Made by a program: the position numbers and the translations under genes. The notes under the pieces were generated by a model. That model made no database searches, was not told where the DNA came from, and saw only the letters and a program-made list of their open reading frames with translations. 64,000 bases of DNA from Aromatoleum diolicum. Its GTDB lineage: Bacteria > Pseudomonadota > Gammaproteobacteria > Burkholderiales > Rhodocyclaceae. The DNA is taken from positions 114,220 through 178,219 of the forward strand of contig NZ_WTVQ01000005.1 in the NCBI RefSeq assembly GCF_012910955.1. The letters run 5' to 3'. Below, piece after piece: positions 35,956 to 45,873 of this stretch; within the stretch, counting starts at the first letter, position 1, and each line of letters opens with the position of its first letter.

Positions 35956-38040
35956 TTATTTGGCGCGCTGGCGGATTGCGTCGGCGTTGAGGCGAGCCTC
36001 GACGTAGCGTGCGAGCGCGCGAGTGCCGCGGCCGCAGTTGCGGAATACGCACACGCCCTGGTCCATCAGGCGCGCGGCCATCGCATCGTAGAGCACGCCG
36101 CCGTCGACGATGCCGATGACCGGCTTGTCGCTCTTCGCGGCGAGCGGCGGGTAGATGTGCACGGTGCCCTTCGGGTCCGACAAGTCGTAGCCGGGGCGCA
36201 ATTTGCTCGCTTCGAGTCCGCGGATTGACGGTGCGGTCGGGTCGAGGCCGACGACGACGGCGTCGATGTTCGGATCGTCGAGGAAGGCTTCGGTGATCTG
36301 CAGGTGCGCTTCGTCGTCCGCGCCGGGGTTGATGTCGATGGGGTTGCGCACTTCGACCAGCGCATCGAGGCGCTTGGCGGCGAGGATTTCCTGCACGCGC
36401 TGGACGGTGGCGGGTTCAAGTTCGCCCATTTCCAGCGAGAACGTTTCCGACACGATCGAATCGGCCATGCCGACGGCTTCGAAGCCGGCGCCACTGATCG
36501 CGCCGAGGCGTTTTCCTACTTGCTTGTGATGCAACGCGCCGGCGATGTAGAAGAGATCGTCGAAGCTGTTGAAGTCTTCGGCGACGATCGCGCCGGCCTG
36601 GCGCAGCACGGCGTCGAACAGCACGGGGTCGCCGGCGATCGACGCGGTGTGACCCATCACGCCACCGGCGCCGGCCTCGGTGCGACCGGATTTGTAGACG
36701 ACGACCTGCTTGCCATTGAGCACGGCCTTGCGCACCGCTTTGGCGAAATCGAGGCCGTCGCCGTCCTTGAAGCCTTCGATGTAGACGCCGAGCGTTTCGA
36801 TCTCGGGGAGCTCACCGAAATAGGCGAGCATGTCGCCATGTGTGAGGTCGGTCTGATTGCCGAGCGCGAGCATGTAACGCGGGTCGAGCCACGGATTCTG
36901 GGAGAGGCGCGTGATCATGAAGGCGCCGCTCTGGCTCAGCATCACCGAATTGCGTTCGACCTTCTTCTGCGGCTTGGGCAGGCGTTCGAGCGGGATGAAC
37001 CAGGAGTCGTAGCCGCCCGGATGCGACACGACGCCGAGGCAGTTCGCGCCGAGGAAGACCGGCCCGCCGCCGGGTCTGCCGTGCGCGGCGTTGATGCGGG
37101 CGGCGAGCGCTGCGGCGGGTTCGCGGCTCTTCTGCGTTTCGCCGAGGCTGCCGGGGATCAGCATCACGGATTCGACGGCGTCGGTTTCGATGATCTCGTC
37201 GACGAGGTCGTACACCGCATCGGCGGCGACCGCGACGATCAGCAGGTCGAGATTGTGGTCGAGTGCCTTGAGGCCGTCCACGCAGCGCACGCCGTCGATT
37301 TCGCTCTCGCCGGGGCGCAGGATCGTCAGCTTTTCCTTCGGGTAACCGCTGCCCATCAGGTTCTTCAGGATGATGCGGCCGAAGTTCATGCTGGTGGCGG
37401 ACACGCCGATGATGCCGATCGAGCGGGGGTGGATCAGTTTGTCGATCTTGTGCACGGGGCGCGGCAGGCGGCCGGCGACCGGAACGCCGAACTCGCAGCG
37501 CGCGGCGCCGACGGTGGGCTTCTTGGCGAACTGCACCGCGTCGAGTTGGAGACTGCGCAGCACGAATTCGGCCTGCGGATTCTGCGCCGAGTATTCGTGG
37601 CCGAGGCCGAGCATCACGCCAAAGCAGAATTCCAGCACCTGATCGGGTGGCCGACGGCCGTCGCGTTGGGCAATGGCCGCCATCTTCTGGTACGCAAGCG
37701 TGCGACGGAACAGCCCGAGGAAGTCGGCGGCGTCGGTCAGTTCGACGGCCGCGGTAACGCTTGCGCGGTCCTTGCGGAAATTGGCGCGATCGAGCGCCGC
37801 GTCGAGGCCGCCGAGGCCGGCGCTGAGCACCATGCCGAATTCGCGGGTGTTGTTCAGCTCGATGCGCAGGTCGACGCCGCCGGGTACGCCGTCGGTCAAT
37901 GCCGCGCCGAAACTCGCAACGAAGCGTTCGAGTTCCGCCTGATTGAGACTGTCGCGCCCCTCCGCCACGGCCTGCTTGAACAACTCGCCGGTGACGGCAT
38001 TCACCGCCGCCCCCGGATTGATGGTCGATCGATCGTTCAC
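35956..38040 (-). CDS. NDP-forming acyl-CoA synthetase-like protein, rearranged
   Basis: A 694-residue protein related to ADP-forming acyl-CoA synthetases. The CoA-binding domain starts near residue 200 (KLIHPRSIGIIGVSATSMNFG). The ligase domain carries the phospho-His segment KSGRTEAGAGGVMGHTASIAGD. The usual C-terminal ATP-grasp domain is absent. Instead the first ~195 residues resemble only the C-terminal part of ATP-grasp (GGVDLRIELNN...FGMVLSAGLGG). I cannot find the ATP-binding N-terminal subdomain. GTG at 38040 is preceded by GGAGA. It lies 67 bases after padJ. An acid-CoA interconversion role in the pad pathway is possible, but a catalytically changed protein is equally so. Confidence 0.75.
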   Translation of the reverse strand: MNDRSTINPGAAVNAVTGELFKQAVAEGRDSLNQAELERFVASFGAALTDGVPGGVDLRIELNNTREFGMVLSAGLGGLDAALDRANFRKDRASVTAAVELTDAADFLGLFRRTLAYQKMAAIAQRDGRRPPDQVLEFCFGVMLGLGHEYSAQNPQAEFVLRSLQLDAVQFAKKPTVGAARCEFGVPVAGRLPRPVHKIDKLIHPRSIGIIGVSATSMNFGRIILKNLMGSGYPKEKLTILRPGESEIDGVRCVDGLKALDHNLDLLIVAVAADAVYDLVDEIIETDAVESVMLIPGSLGETQKSREPAAALAARINAAHGRPGGGPVFLGANCLGVVSHPGGYDSWFIPLERLPKPQKKVERNSVMLSQSGAFMITRLSQNPWLDPRYMLALGNQTDLTHGDMLAYFGELPEIETLGVYIEGFKDGDGLDFAKAVRKAVLNGKQVVVYKSGRTEAGAGGVMGHTASIAGDPVLFDAVLRQAGAIVAEDFNSFDDLFYIAGALHHKQVGKRLGAISGAGFEAVGMADSIVSETFSLEMGELEPATVQRVQEILAAKRLDALVEVRNPIDINPGADDEAHLQITEAFLDDPNIDAVVVGLDPTAPSIRGLEASKLRPGYDLSDPKGTVHIYPPLAAKSDKPVIGIVDGGVLYDAMAARLMDQGVCVFRNCGRGTRALARYVEARLNADAIRQRAK

Positions 38041-38107
38041 TGCACTGTCTCCGATTGCGCCACACACGTTGCGCGGTGGCCGGTTAGTTGTTTTCCGACG
38101 TGGCGCG

Positions 38108-39452
<1,345 letters not shown>

Positions 39453-39463
<11 letters not shown>

Positions 39464-40802
39464 GCGCCTGCTCCGAAAAACGTTGAACGAACTTCGCGTT
39501 CTCCACGACCTTGCCCTGGATATGCGTGATCTGATCCTCGCTGAGGTGACGGAAACGCCCCATCACCTTGAGGTACTCGGTAACCGGCAACGGATCGTCG
39601 ACCGGCTTCGTGAAGCGCAAGCCTTTCTGGGGCGTGAACTCCCACAGCATCACGAAATTGGTCTCGACCGCCTTGCGCGCGACTTCCATGTTCTGGTGGG
39701 TCGGGAAACGCCAGCCGGTGGTACAGGGCGAATACACGTGGAGGTAGGCGAAGCCGGTTTTCGACGCCAGCAGCGCCTTGTCGAGTTTCTCGTAGAGATC
39801 CTCCATGTACGCGGTCGAGGCCGTCGCGACGTAGGCGCAGCGGTGGTTGACCATGATCAGCGGCAGGTTCTTCGCGTCCTGCGTCTTGCCCTGCGACGGC
39901 ATGCCCGCCGAGCAGCCCGCGCCGACTGGCGTCGTCGAGGTCCAGGCGCCGTAGGGCGTGCAGCTGGAACGCTGCATGCCGGTGTTCATGTAGCCCTCGT
40001 TATCGACGACCATGAAGAGCATCTGTTCGCCGCGCTCGGCCGCGCCGGACAGCGACTGGAAGCCGACGTCGGAGGCGCCGCCGTCACCGGCGATCGCCAA
40101 CGCGTTGATCTCCCGCCCGACGCGCTTGTACTGGCGCTTGATGCCGGCGAGCATCGCGGCGGTGTTGGTCAGCAGCGGGTGGAACACCGGCACCTTGGTG
40201 CCGGTCGTGCCGTTGAAGCCGACCGAGCCCATGCCCGGCACACAGCCCGGCGGCGTTGCGAGCACCGTGTCCGGGCCGACGCGACGCAGCGTGTGGCGCA
40301 TCAGCAACTCGGTGTTGCAGCCTTGGCAGCCGGCGAGGCCCGGCGCGAAGAGGTCTTCCCAGTCGCCGACCTCGTTGTAGATGTTCGCGGTGGTGATGTA
40401 TTTCAGCGCGCCGTGCGGACAGGCCGGCACGCAGGCGGGGTTGCCGTCGCAGGTGTCGCACTTCGACACGTGGCCGGAGACCTCGTCGAGCGCGATGCCG
40501 GCGTAGGCACAGCCGACCGTGCACAACAGGCAGTCGACGCACTTGCTGGCGTCCCAGCCGATCACGCCGGTCTCGCCGTCCTTGCCCAGTGCGCCCGCCG
40601 GGCACACGGTGACGCATTTCGGATCGGCGCACTGGCGGCACAGCGCCAGTTCGAAATCCTTTTCACGACCGACGATCTGGATGCGCGAACGCGCAATGTC
40701 GTCGGTGCCGGTCTTGGCCTGCGCACAGGCGACCATGCAATCGCCGCAGCCGTCGCACTTGGCGGCGTCGAAGGCAATGGTGTTGAAAGCTCGTACCATC
40801 AT
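39453..40802 (-). CDS. padI: phenylglyoxylate:acceptor oxidoreductase, TPP/ferredoxin subunit
   Basis: A 450-codon fusion. Residues 1-155 form a polyferredoxin with four Cys groups: CDGCGDCMVAC, CRQCADPKCVTVCP, CVDCLLCTVGC and CDTCDGNPACVPACP. The rest is the TPP-binding beta subunit of the 2-oxoacid oxidoreductase family (GDGGASDVGFQSLSGAAERG, VVDNEGYMNTG). With the other Pad subunits it decarboxylates phenylglyoxylate to benzoyl-CoA. AAGGAG lies three bases before the first of two adjacent ATGs and six before the second, so 40799 may be the true start. Confidence 0.93.
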
Positions 40803-40822
40803 CTGCTCCTTGGTCCGGGCGC

Positions 40823-42088
40823 TTAACGCCAGGTCTTCGACATGATTTCGCGGCCGACCGCCAGCGGATTCGCCAGCAGGCGTTCCTTGACGTCGGTGAG
40901 GTCGATGCGCCGCAGGATCAGCTGGCACATCACGCCGCCGTCGAAGAACTCATTGACGCCGAAAATGCCGGTGAGACGGCCATCCTGGAAAATCGCCTTG
41001 AGGTAGCGGCCGGTTTTTTCATCGAAGCGCGTGACGACCTCGCCACCTTCGGGAACCTTGCTGCTGCCGACCGAAATCGCGTGGCGACCGAAGAAGTGGT
41101 AGGTGTTGAGCGGCACGCCGCCGGGGTATTCCTTGATGCCCGGATCGCCTGCCATCGCCATGCCGGCGACGCGGCCCTGCACCGTCGCATCGGGCAGGAT
41201 CGCGTTCATCACTTGGGTATCGGTGAAGAAACCGCGTGCCTGCGCGCAGTCGCCCGCGGCCCAGACGTTGGCAACGCTGGTCTGCATGCGGTCATCGACG
41301 AGGATGCCCTGCCCGTGCTCGACGCCGCTGCCGTTAAGGTAGGCCATTTCGGGCTTCACGCCGGTGGCGACGAGCAACAGGTCGGCTTCGAGCGTGGTGC
41401 CGTTTTCCAGCGTCAGTTTCGCGCCGACCGGCGACGGCTCGAGGCGCACGACGCGGTTGCCGGTCATGATCTTCGCGCCGTTGTCGATGAAGGCCTGCTC
41501 GATCATCTGCGCGGCGACCTTGTCGAAATAGCCGGCGGTGAGCTGGTCGCTCATCTCGACGATGGTCACGCTGGCGCCGGCTTTCACGAGATTTTCCGCC
41601 GCGTGCATACCGACGAGGCCGGCACCGAGCACGACCGCCTGTTTCGATTTGGCGATCGCGTCGCGCAGCTTCAGCGCGTCGTCGAGGGTGCGCAGCACGT
41701 GGTAGGAGACGGTGTCGATGCCGGGGATCGGCGGGATCGCCGGCGAGGCACCGGTGGCGAGCAGCAGCTTTTCATACGCCAGGTGCGAGCCGTCGGCGAG
41801 TTCGGCGGTGTTCGAGTCGGCGTGCAGCGCGGCGAGCGCGGCCTTGGGCCGGTAGCTCACCTTGTTGCGCGCGAAAAAATCGTCATCACGCAGGAAGATG
41901 CGCTCGGGCGCGGACTTGCCGGATACGACGTAGGGCAGCACGGTCGGCGAATACGGCAGATGCGCGTCGCGCGTGACGACGGTGAGGCTGCCCTCGGGGT
42001 CGTGCATGCGGATCGCGGACACCGCTTCGAGCGCCGCGTGGCTGCTGCCGACGATCAGGTATTTGGTTTGTTCCATTGCTTGATCCAT
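40823..42088 (-). CDS. padH: phenylglyoxylate:acceptor oxidoreductase, NAD(H)/FAD subunit
   Basis: A 421-residue flavoprotein of the pyridine nucleotide-disulfide oxidoreductase fold, without the redox Cys pair. FAD binding is shown by YLIVGSSHAALEAVSAIR and VWAAGDCA, and NAD binding by AVVLGAGLVGMHAAENL near residue 145. It passes electrons from the ferredoxin part of PadI to NAD+, which makes this enzyme NAD-dependent, unlike ferredoxin-linked relatives. The ATG at 42088 is favoured by GAGGG eight bases upstream; a TTG overlapping padG is an alternative. Confidence 0.92.
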   Translation of the reverse strand: MDQAMEQTKYLIVGSSHAALEAVSAIRMHDPEGSLTVVTRDAHLPYSPTVLPYVVSGKSAPERIFLRDDDFFARNKVSYRPKAALAALHADSNTAELADGSHLAYEKLLLATGASPAIPPIPGIDTVSYHVLRTLDDALKLRDAIAKSKQAVVLGAGLVGMHAAENLVKAGASVTIVEMSDQLTAGYFDKVAAQMIEQAFIDNGAKIMTGNRVVRLEPSPVGAKLTLENGTTLEADLLLVATGVKPEMAYLNGSGVEHGQGILVDDRMQTSVANVWAAGDCAQARGFFTDTQVMNAILPDATVQGRVAGMAMAGDPGIKEYPGGVPLNTYHFFGRHAISVGSSKVPEGGEVVTRFDEKTGRYLKAIFQDGRLTGIFGVNEFFDGGVMCQLILRRIDLTDVKERLLANPLAVGREIMSKTWR

Positions 42089-42099
42089 GGTCGCGGCCC

Positions 42100-43350
42100 T
42101 CAATCCTTCTCGTTCAACCAGACAGGTTCTGAAGGCATCGGCCCCGTGAGCAGCGCTTCCGTCTCCTCGATGACGCGGTGGAAATGCGGAATCGTCAGAT
42201 CCGCGCCGGCCAGCCCGCCGATGAAGCTCATCGACGGTAGCTGGCGCCCGAGTCGGTACAGCACGCCCATCGTTTCCTGGTACATCGGCCCGCAGTTCCA
42301 GCGGAAACCCACCGAACGGTCGACGACGCCGAGCGCGCGGATCTTGCGGAATGCCTGCAGCAGCGCGTCGATCGGGAAGGGGCTGAAGGTCTTGATCTTG
42401 ATGAGGCCGACCTTCTTGCCGGCCTCACGGGCCTCGTCGACCGCATCCTTCGCGGCGCCGGTCATACTGCCGAGGGTCATGATCGCGAAGTCGGCGTCGT
42501 CGAGGCGGTATTCCTCGACCAGCGGCGCATAGCTGCGACCGATGCGTTGCGCCCATTCCTCGTGCACTTTTGTTATCACGCTCAGCGCGTTCTGCATGCC
42601 GCGACACTGGCTCTTGCGATAGCGCACGAAGGTCGACGGCCCTTTTCCTCCGGAGCCACCGGTCAGCGGATCGACCGCCATCGGGCGCAGCGGATCGAGC
42701 GCGACGTGCCAGTTGACGTCCTTCGGCCCCATGAAGGCATCCACATCGGCCTGGTCGGGCAGCTCGACGCGCGACGTACCGTAGGAAAGATAGTTTCCGT
42801 CGAGGCAGATATTCACCGGCAGCATCACGTCGTGGTCTTCGGCGATGCGGAAGGCCATCACGGTGGTGTCGAGCACTTCCTGCACGGATTCGCAGTAGAT
42901 CTGCACCCAGCCGACTTCGCGCACCGTCATCGCATCCTGATGCCCGCCCCACACGCACTGCGGCGTGATGCCGTCGCGCGTGACGATCGACATCACGATC
43001 GGCAGCCGCATGCCCGTGGTGCGGAAATACGGCTCGAACATGAAGGCGAGGCCGGGGCCGCAGGTCGCGGTGTAGGTACGTGCACCGGCGAGTGCTCCAC
43101 CCTGCAGCACGGATAGCACCGAATGCTCGCCCTCCGCGTCGACGATGTCGGCATCCATGCGGCCGTCGGCGATCAGCTTGGCGACGTGTTCGACAAGCGA
43201 GGACTGCGGCGTGATCGGATAGACCGCGACCATGTCGGGGCGCGCCAACGCGACACCCAGCGCGGCGGCCTCGTTGCCTTCGCAGAGAATGACTTTCGGC
43301 TTGCGTGCGGCGTCCGCGGTCGCCGGCTTTTCCAGGGTCGCGGTGCTCAT
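42100..43350 (-). CDS. padG: phenylglyoxylate:acceptor oxidoreductase, alpha subunit
   Basis: A 416-residue alpha subunit of the pyruvate:ferredoxin oxidoreductase family. The signature is AVYPITPQSSLVEHVAKL near residue 45, followed by AEGEHSVLSVLQGGALAGARTYTATCGPGLAFM. It forms the TPP site together with PadI. The start MSTATLEKPAT overlaps the padF stop (ATGA). Length and order match padG of known phenylglyoxylate dehydrogenases. Confidence 0.93.
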   Translation of the reverse strand: MSTATLEKPATADAARKPKVILCEGNEAAALGVALARPDMVAVYPITPQSSLVEHVAKLIADGRMDADIVDAEGEHSVLSVLQGGALAGARTYTATCGPGLAFMFEPYFRTTGMRLPIVMSIVTRDGITPQCVWGGHQDAMTVREVGWVQIYCESVQEVLDTTVMAFRIAEDHDVMLPVNICLDGNYLSYGTSRVELPDQADVDAFMGPKDVNWHVALDPLRPMAVDPLTGGSGGKGPSTFVRYRKSQCRGMQNALSVITKVHEEWAQRIGRSYAPLVEEYRLDDADFAIMTLGSMTGAAKDAVDEAREAGKKVGLIKIKTFSPFPIDALLQAFRKIRALGVVDRSVGFRWNCGPMYQETMGVLYRLGRQLPSMSFIGGLAGADLTIPHFHRVIEETEALLTGPMPSEPVWLNEKD

Positions 43351-43646
43351 TGGGCTTCCTCTATCATCGTGATCGCCCGTTGCGGGCATTCGTTGGCGCA
43401 GATGCCGCAGCCCTTGCAGGTCTTGAGGTTGAAGTCGAACCACGCGGCGTGTTCCTCGACGCACTGCACCGGGCAGTACAGCCAGCACACCGCGCATTTG
43501 ACGCATTTGTCGCGATCGACCACCGGCCGCATGCTGCGCCAGTCGCCCGGCAGCATCGGGCTGACGACGGTGGCGACCGGACAGAGATCGTCCGGGACGT
43601 TCGCCTGCTCGAGGTTGAACAGCGGATAGCTGTGATGCCGGCTCAT
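43347..43646 (-). CDS. padF: phenylglyoxylate:acceptor oxidoreductase, delta (2[4Fe-4S]) subunit
   Basis: A 99-residue ferredoxin-like subunit with CVKCAVCWLYCPVQC and CKGCGICANECPQRA, two classical [4Fe-4S] sites, preceded by a 45-residue extension typical of POR delta chains. It relays electrons within the complex. ATGA overlaps link it to padE and padG. The size agrees with the smallest subunit (about 11.5 kDa) reported for the Azoarcus evansii enzyme. Confidence 0.92.
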   Translation of the reverse strand: MSRHHSYPLFNLEQANVPDDLCPVATVVSPMLPGDWRSMRPVVDRDKCVKCAVCWLYCPVQCVEEHAAWFDFNLKTCKGCGICANECPQRAITMIEEAQ

Positions 43647-44215
43647 GCCGCGGCCCTCCTTTCGATCTGATGCACGACGGTTTCGGCGTAGCCGCGTTCG
43701 AGCGCGGTCATGTTCTGCACAAGACCGGCATCGCGGAATTCGGAGTCTTCGAGTGCGCGCTTCAGCGCATCGAGCGACACGATACCGGTCGTGCGCGCGA
43801 AAGCGCCGAGCATCAGCGTGTTGGTGATCGGCCGCTTGAAGATGTCCAGCGCGATGCGCACCGCATCGCACAGGCCGACGGTGGCGACGGTGTCGGGAAG
43901 CGCCAGCTCCTCGAGGGACCGGTGCGTCGCCTGCACCAGCGCGCCGCCGGGCTTGAGGCCGGCAAAGATGTCGACCGACTTGGTCAGCGTCGGGTCGACG
44001 CAGATGATGCAGTCGGGGTGATAGATATTGGTGAGCTGGCGGATTTCACGGTCGCTTGCGCGCAGAAAGGAGACGACCGGCGCGCCACGACGTTCGAACC
44101 CGAATGACGGGATCGACACCGCGTACTTGCCCTCCTCGACCAGCGCCGCCGCAAGAATGCCGGACGCCATCACCGAACCCTGGCCGCCCCGGCCATGGAA
44201 TCGCACTTCGTACAT
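43643..44215 (-). CDS. padE: phenylglyoxylate:acceptor oxidoreductase, gamma subunit
   Basis: A 190-residue POR gamma chain starting MYEVRFHGRGGQGSVMASGILAAAL, the standard glycine-rich family N-terminus involved in CoA handling. SFGFERRGAPVVSFLRAS follows. It is the first gene of the padEFGHI block, 90 bases after padD, with a GC-rich hairpin in the gap. Confidence 0.93.
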   Translation of the reverse strand: MYEVRFHGRGGQGSVMASGILAAALVEEGKYAVSIPSFGFERRGAPVVSFLRASDREIRQLTNIYHPDCIICVDPTLTKSVDIFAGLKPGGALVQATHRSLEELALPDTVATVGLCDAVRIALDIFKRPITNTLMLGAFARTTGIVSLDALKRALEDSEFRDAGLVQNMTALERGYAETVVHQIERRAAA

Positions 44216-44240
44216 CTCGTCTCCTCCTGCGTCGCAGGGA

Positions 44241-44258
44241 CGGGGCTGCCTGGCCCCG
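44241..44258 (-). promoter_or_regulatory. GC-rich hairpin between padD and padE
   Basis: CGGGGC/GCCCCG with a 6-base loop lies in the 90-base gap separating the two enzyme blocks, with no T-tract. It may be an mRNA processing or stabilising element that sets different amounts of PadBCD and PadEFGHI. This is inference. Confidence 0.35.
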
Positions 44259-44305
44259 CCTTGTTGTTTGCTTCGGGTGCTATCGGTATTGCTATTCGTG
44301 CTGTG

Positions 44306-45229
44306 TCAGTTGGCCCCGCCCCAGCCGGGCTTCACCGCTGCCCCCGCCGTGCCGCGACCGCGCACCGGCAAATGCTTCAGCGCGAATCCCTGAGTGAAGG
44401 CCGCGCGCCGCACCAGCGTGTATTTGAGCAACCAACCGCCACCGACCGCGATCAATCCGGCCGGAATCAGCGCCACGCCAACCAGCGGAGCGCCGAGCGC
44501 CGCAAGCAGCAGCAATGCAGCCGGAAGCAGGTTGCCAAACATCAGGAACTGCCCGTCGACCACCGCCAGCGCGCGCAGGCTACCGTCCGGCGCCCCGTCG
44601 GCGCGCAGGCCGGCGAGGTAGCTGCGCCACAGCAGGACGCGAATCAGCAGCAGCAGGAGCGTCACGGCGGCGACCCCGATCTGGCCCGCCGCGCTCGTGA
44701 TCACGAACGGCGACGCCACTGCCACCAGCGCCGCGCCTTCCGCGAAGCCGGTCGCAACCAGCATCGGCAGGCAGCGCGGATGGCGCCAGGCCGGGATCCC
44801 CTTGTCGGCAGACAGAATGCGTGCCTGTGCGTAGACGAAGGCGGCGCCGAACAAGCCTGTCAGCAGCACGAATATGCTGTGCCCGGTGAGCAGTGCGAGC
44901 CCGCCACAGATAAACACCAGCGGCGCAACCGCCGCTTCGCGCGTCATCCACGACGTCGCGAGGTGGCGATAGACATTCAGCGCACGCCACGGCCGGCCGA
45001 TCTCGAACCACACGCAGGTCAGCCCCGCACCGATCAGCGCCATGCCGCCGAGCAGCAGTGCGCGAACGTCGGTGCCCCACAGGCTCGCGAATGCGGCGCA
45101 GAACAGCAGTCCGCCGCCTGCCCCGCCAGCAATGAAGTTCGACGCCGCGCGCCAGTCCCAGTTGTGTTGCTGCCGGGGAGCCAAACGGTCACCGGGCTTG
45201 AGGTTTTTGGCTTTCATGTCCGCTTTCAC
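44306..45229 (-). CDS. padD: phenylacetyl-CoA:acceptor oxidoreductase, membrane anchor
   Basis: A 307-residue membrane protein with about eight hydrophobic segments (for example LLGGMALIGAGLTCVWF and IFVLLTGLFGAAFVYA), of the DmsC/NrfD anchor class. It should transfer electrons from PadC to the quinone pool, consistent with the membrane-bound enzyme described from Thauera aromatica. The ATG overlaps padC by four bases. Confidence 0.88.
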   Translation of the reverse strand: MKADMKAKNLKPGDRLAPRQQHNWDWRAASNFIAGGAGGGLLFCAAFASLWGTDVRALLLGGMALIGAGLTCVWFEIGRPWRALNVYRHLATSWMTREAAVAPLVFICGGLALLTGHSIFVLLTGLFGAAFVYAQARILSADKGIPAWRHPRCLPMLVATGFAEGAALVAVASPFVITSAAGQIGVAAVTLLLLLIRVLLWRSYLAGLRADGAPDGSLRALAVVDGQFLMFGNLLPAALLLLAALGAPLVGVALIPAGLIAVGGGWLLKYTLVRRAAFTQGFALKHLPVRGRGTAGAAVKPGWGGAN

Positions 45230-45873
45230 CCCTTGTCCCAGATGTAATACACGCTCGGTTCGGTGCCGAGTTCCTCGTGCATGCGGAAATGCTGCGTCTC
45301 TGCGAGCAGCCGGCTGACCTTGCTGTCCGGGTCGTCGATGTCACCAAAGGCCATCGCACCGGAAATGCAGGAATTGACGCAGGCCGGCGTGACTTCCGGG
45401 TCGCGGCCGGGGATCTGGCCCGTCTGCGCCGCGAGGTCGATGCGCTCGACACAGAAAGTACATTTCATCGATACCGCAATACGTGCCGGGTCGAAGCGCA
45501 CCGCTTCGGACGCGATCGGCTTGTCGCCGTAGGCGAAACGCACGTCGTGCACGATCGAGCGCGCCTCGTAGGGGCAGGCCATCACGCAGTTCGCACAGCC
45601 GATACAGACGTCGTAGTCGATGGTCACCAGGCCGTCGGCGCGCTTCTTCGTCGCGCTCGTCGGGCACACTTCCTCGCACGGCGGGTTGTTGCAATGCATG
45701 CAGGCGACCGGCACGAAACTGCGGCGCACGTCCGGAAATTCGCCGGTTTCCATGTCCAGCACACGGCGCCACTGCACGCCCGGGGGCGTCGCGTTGGCGT
45801 TCTTGCATGCAGCGGTACAAGTCTGGCAGCCGACGCAGCGGCGCAGATCGATCGCCATCACGTAGCGGGTCAT
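45226..45873 (-). CDS. padC: phenylacetyl-CoA:acceptor oxidoreductase, iron-sulfur subunit
   Basis: A 215-residue four-cluster ferredoxin subunit of the DmsB/NrfC class. Cys groups are CVGCQTCTAAC, CMHCNNPPCEEVC, CIGCANCVMAC and CTFC with a later CVNSC. It carries electrons from the molybdenum centre of PadB to PadD. Four-base overlaps with padB and padD imply strict stoichiometry. No Tat or Sec signal is present, so it faces the cytoplasm unless it rides with a partner. Confidence 0.93.
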   Translation of the reverse strand: MTRYVMAIDLRRCVGCQTCTAACKNANATPPGVQWRRVLDMETGEFPDVRRSFVPVACMHCNNPPCEEVCPTSATKKRADGLVTIDYDVCIGCANCVMACPYEARSIVHDVRFAYGDKPIASEAVRFDPARIAVSMKCTFCVERIDLAAQTGQIPGRDPEVTPACVNSCISGAMAFGDIDDPDSKVSRLLAETQHFRMHEELGTEPSVYYIWDKG

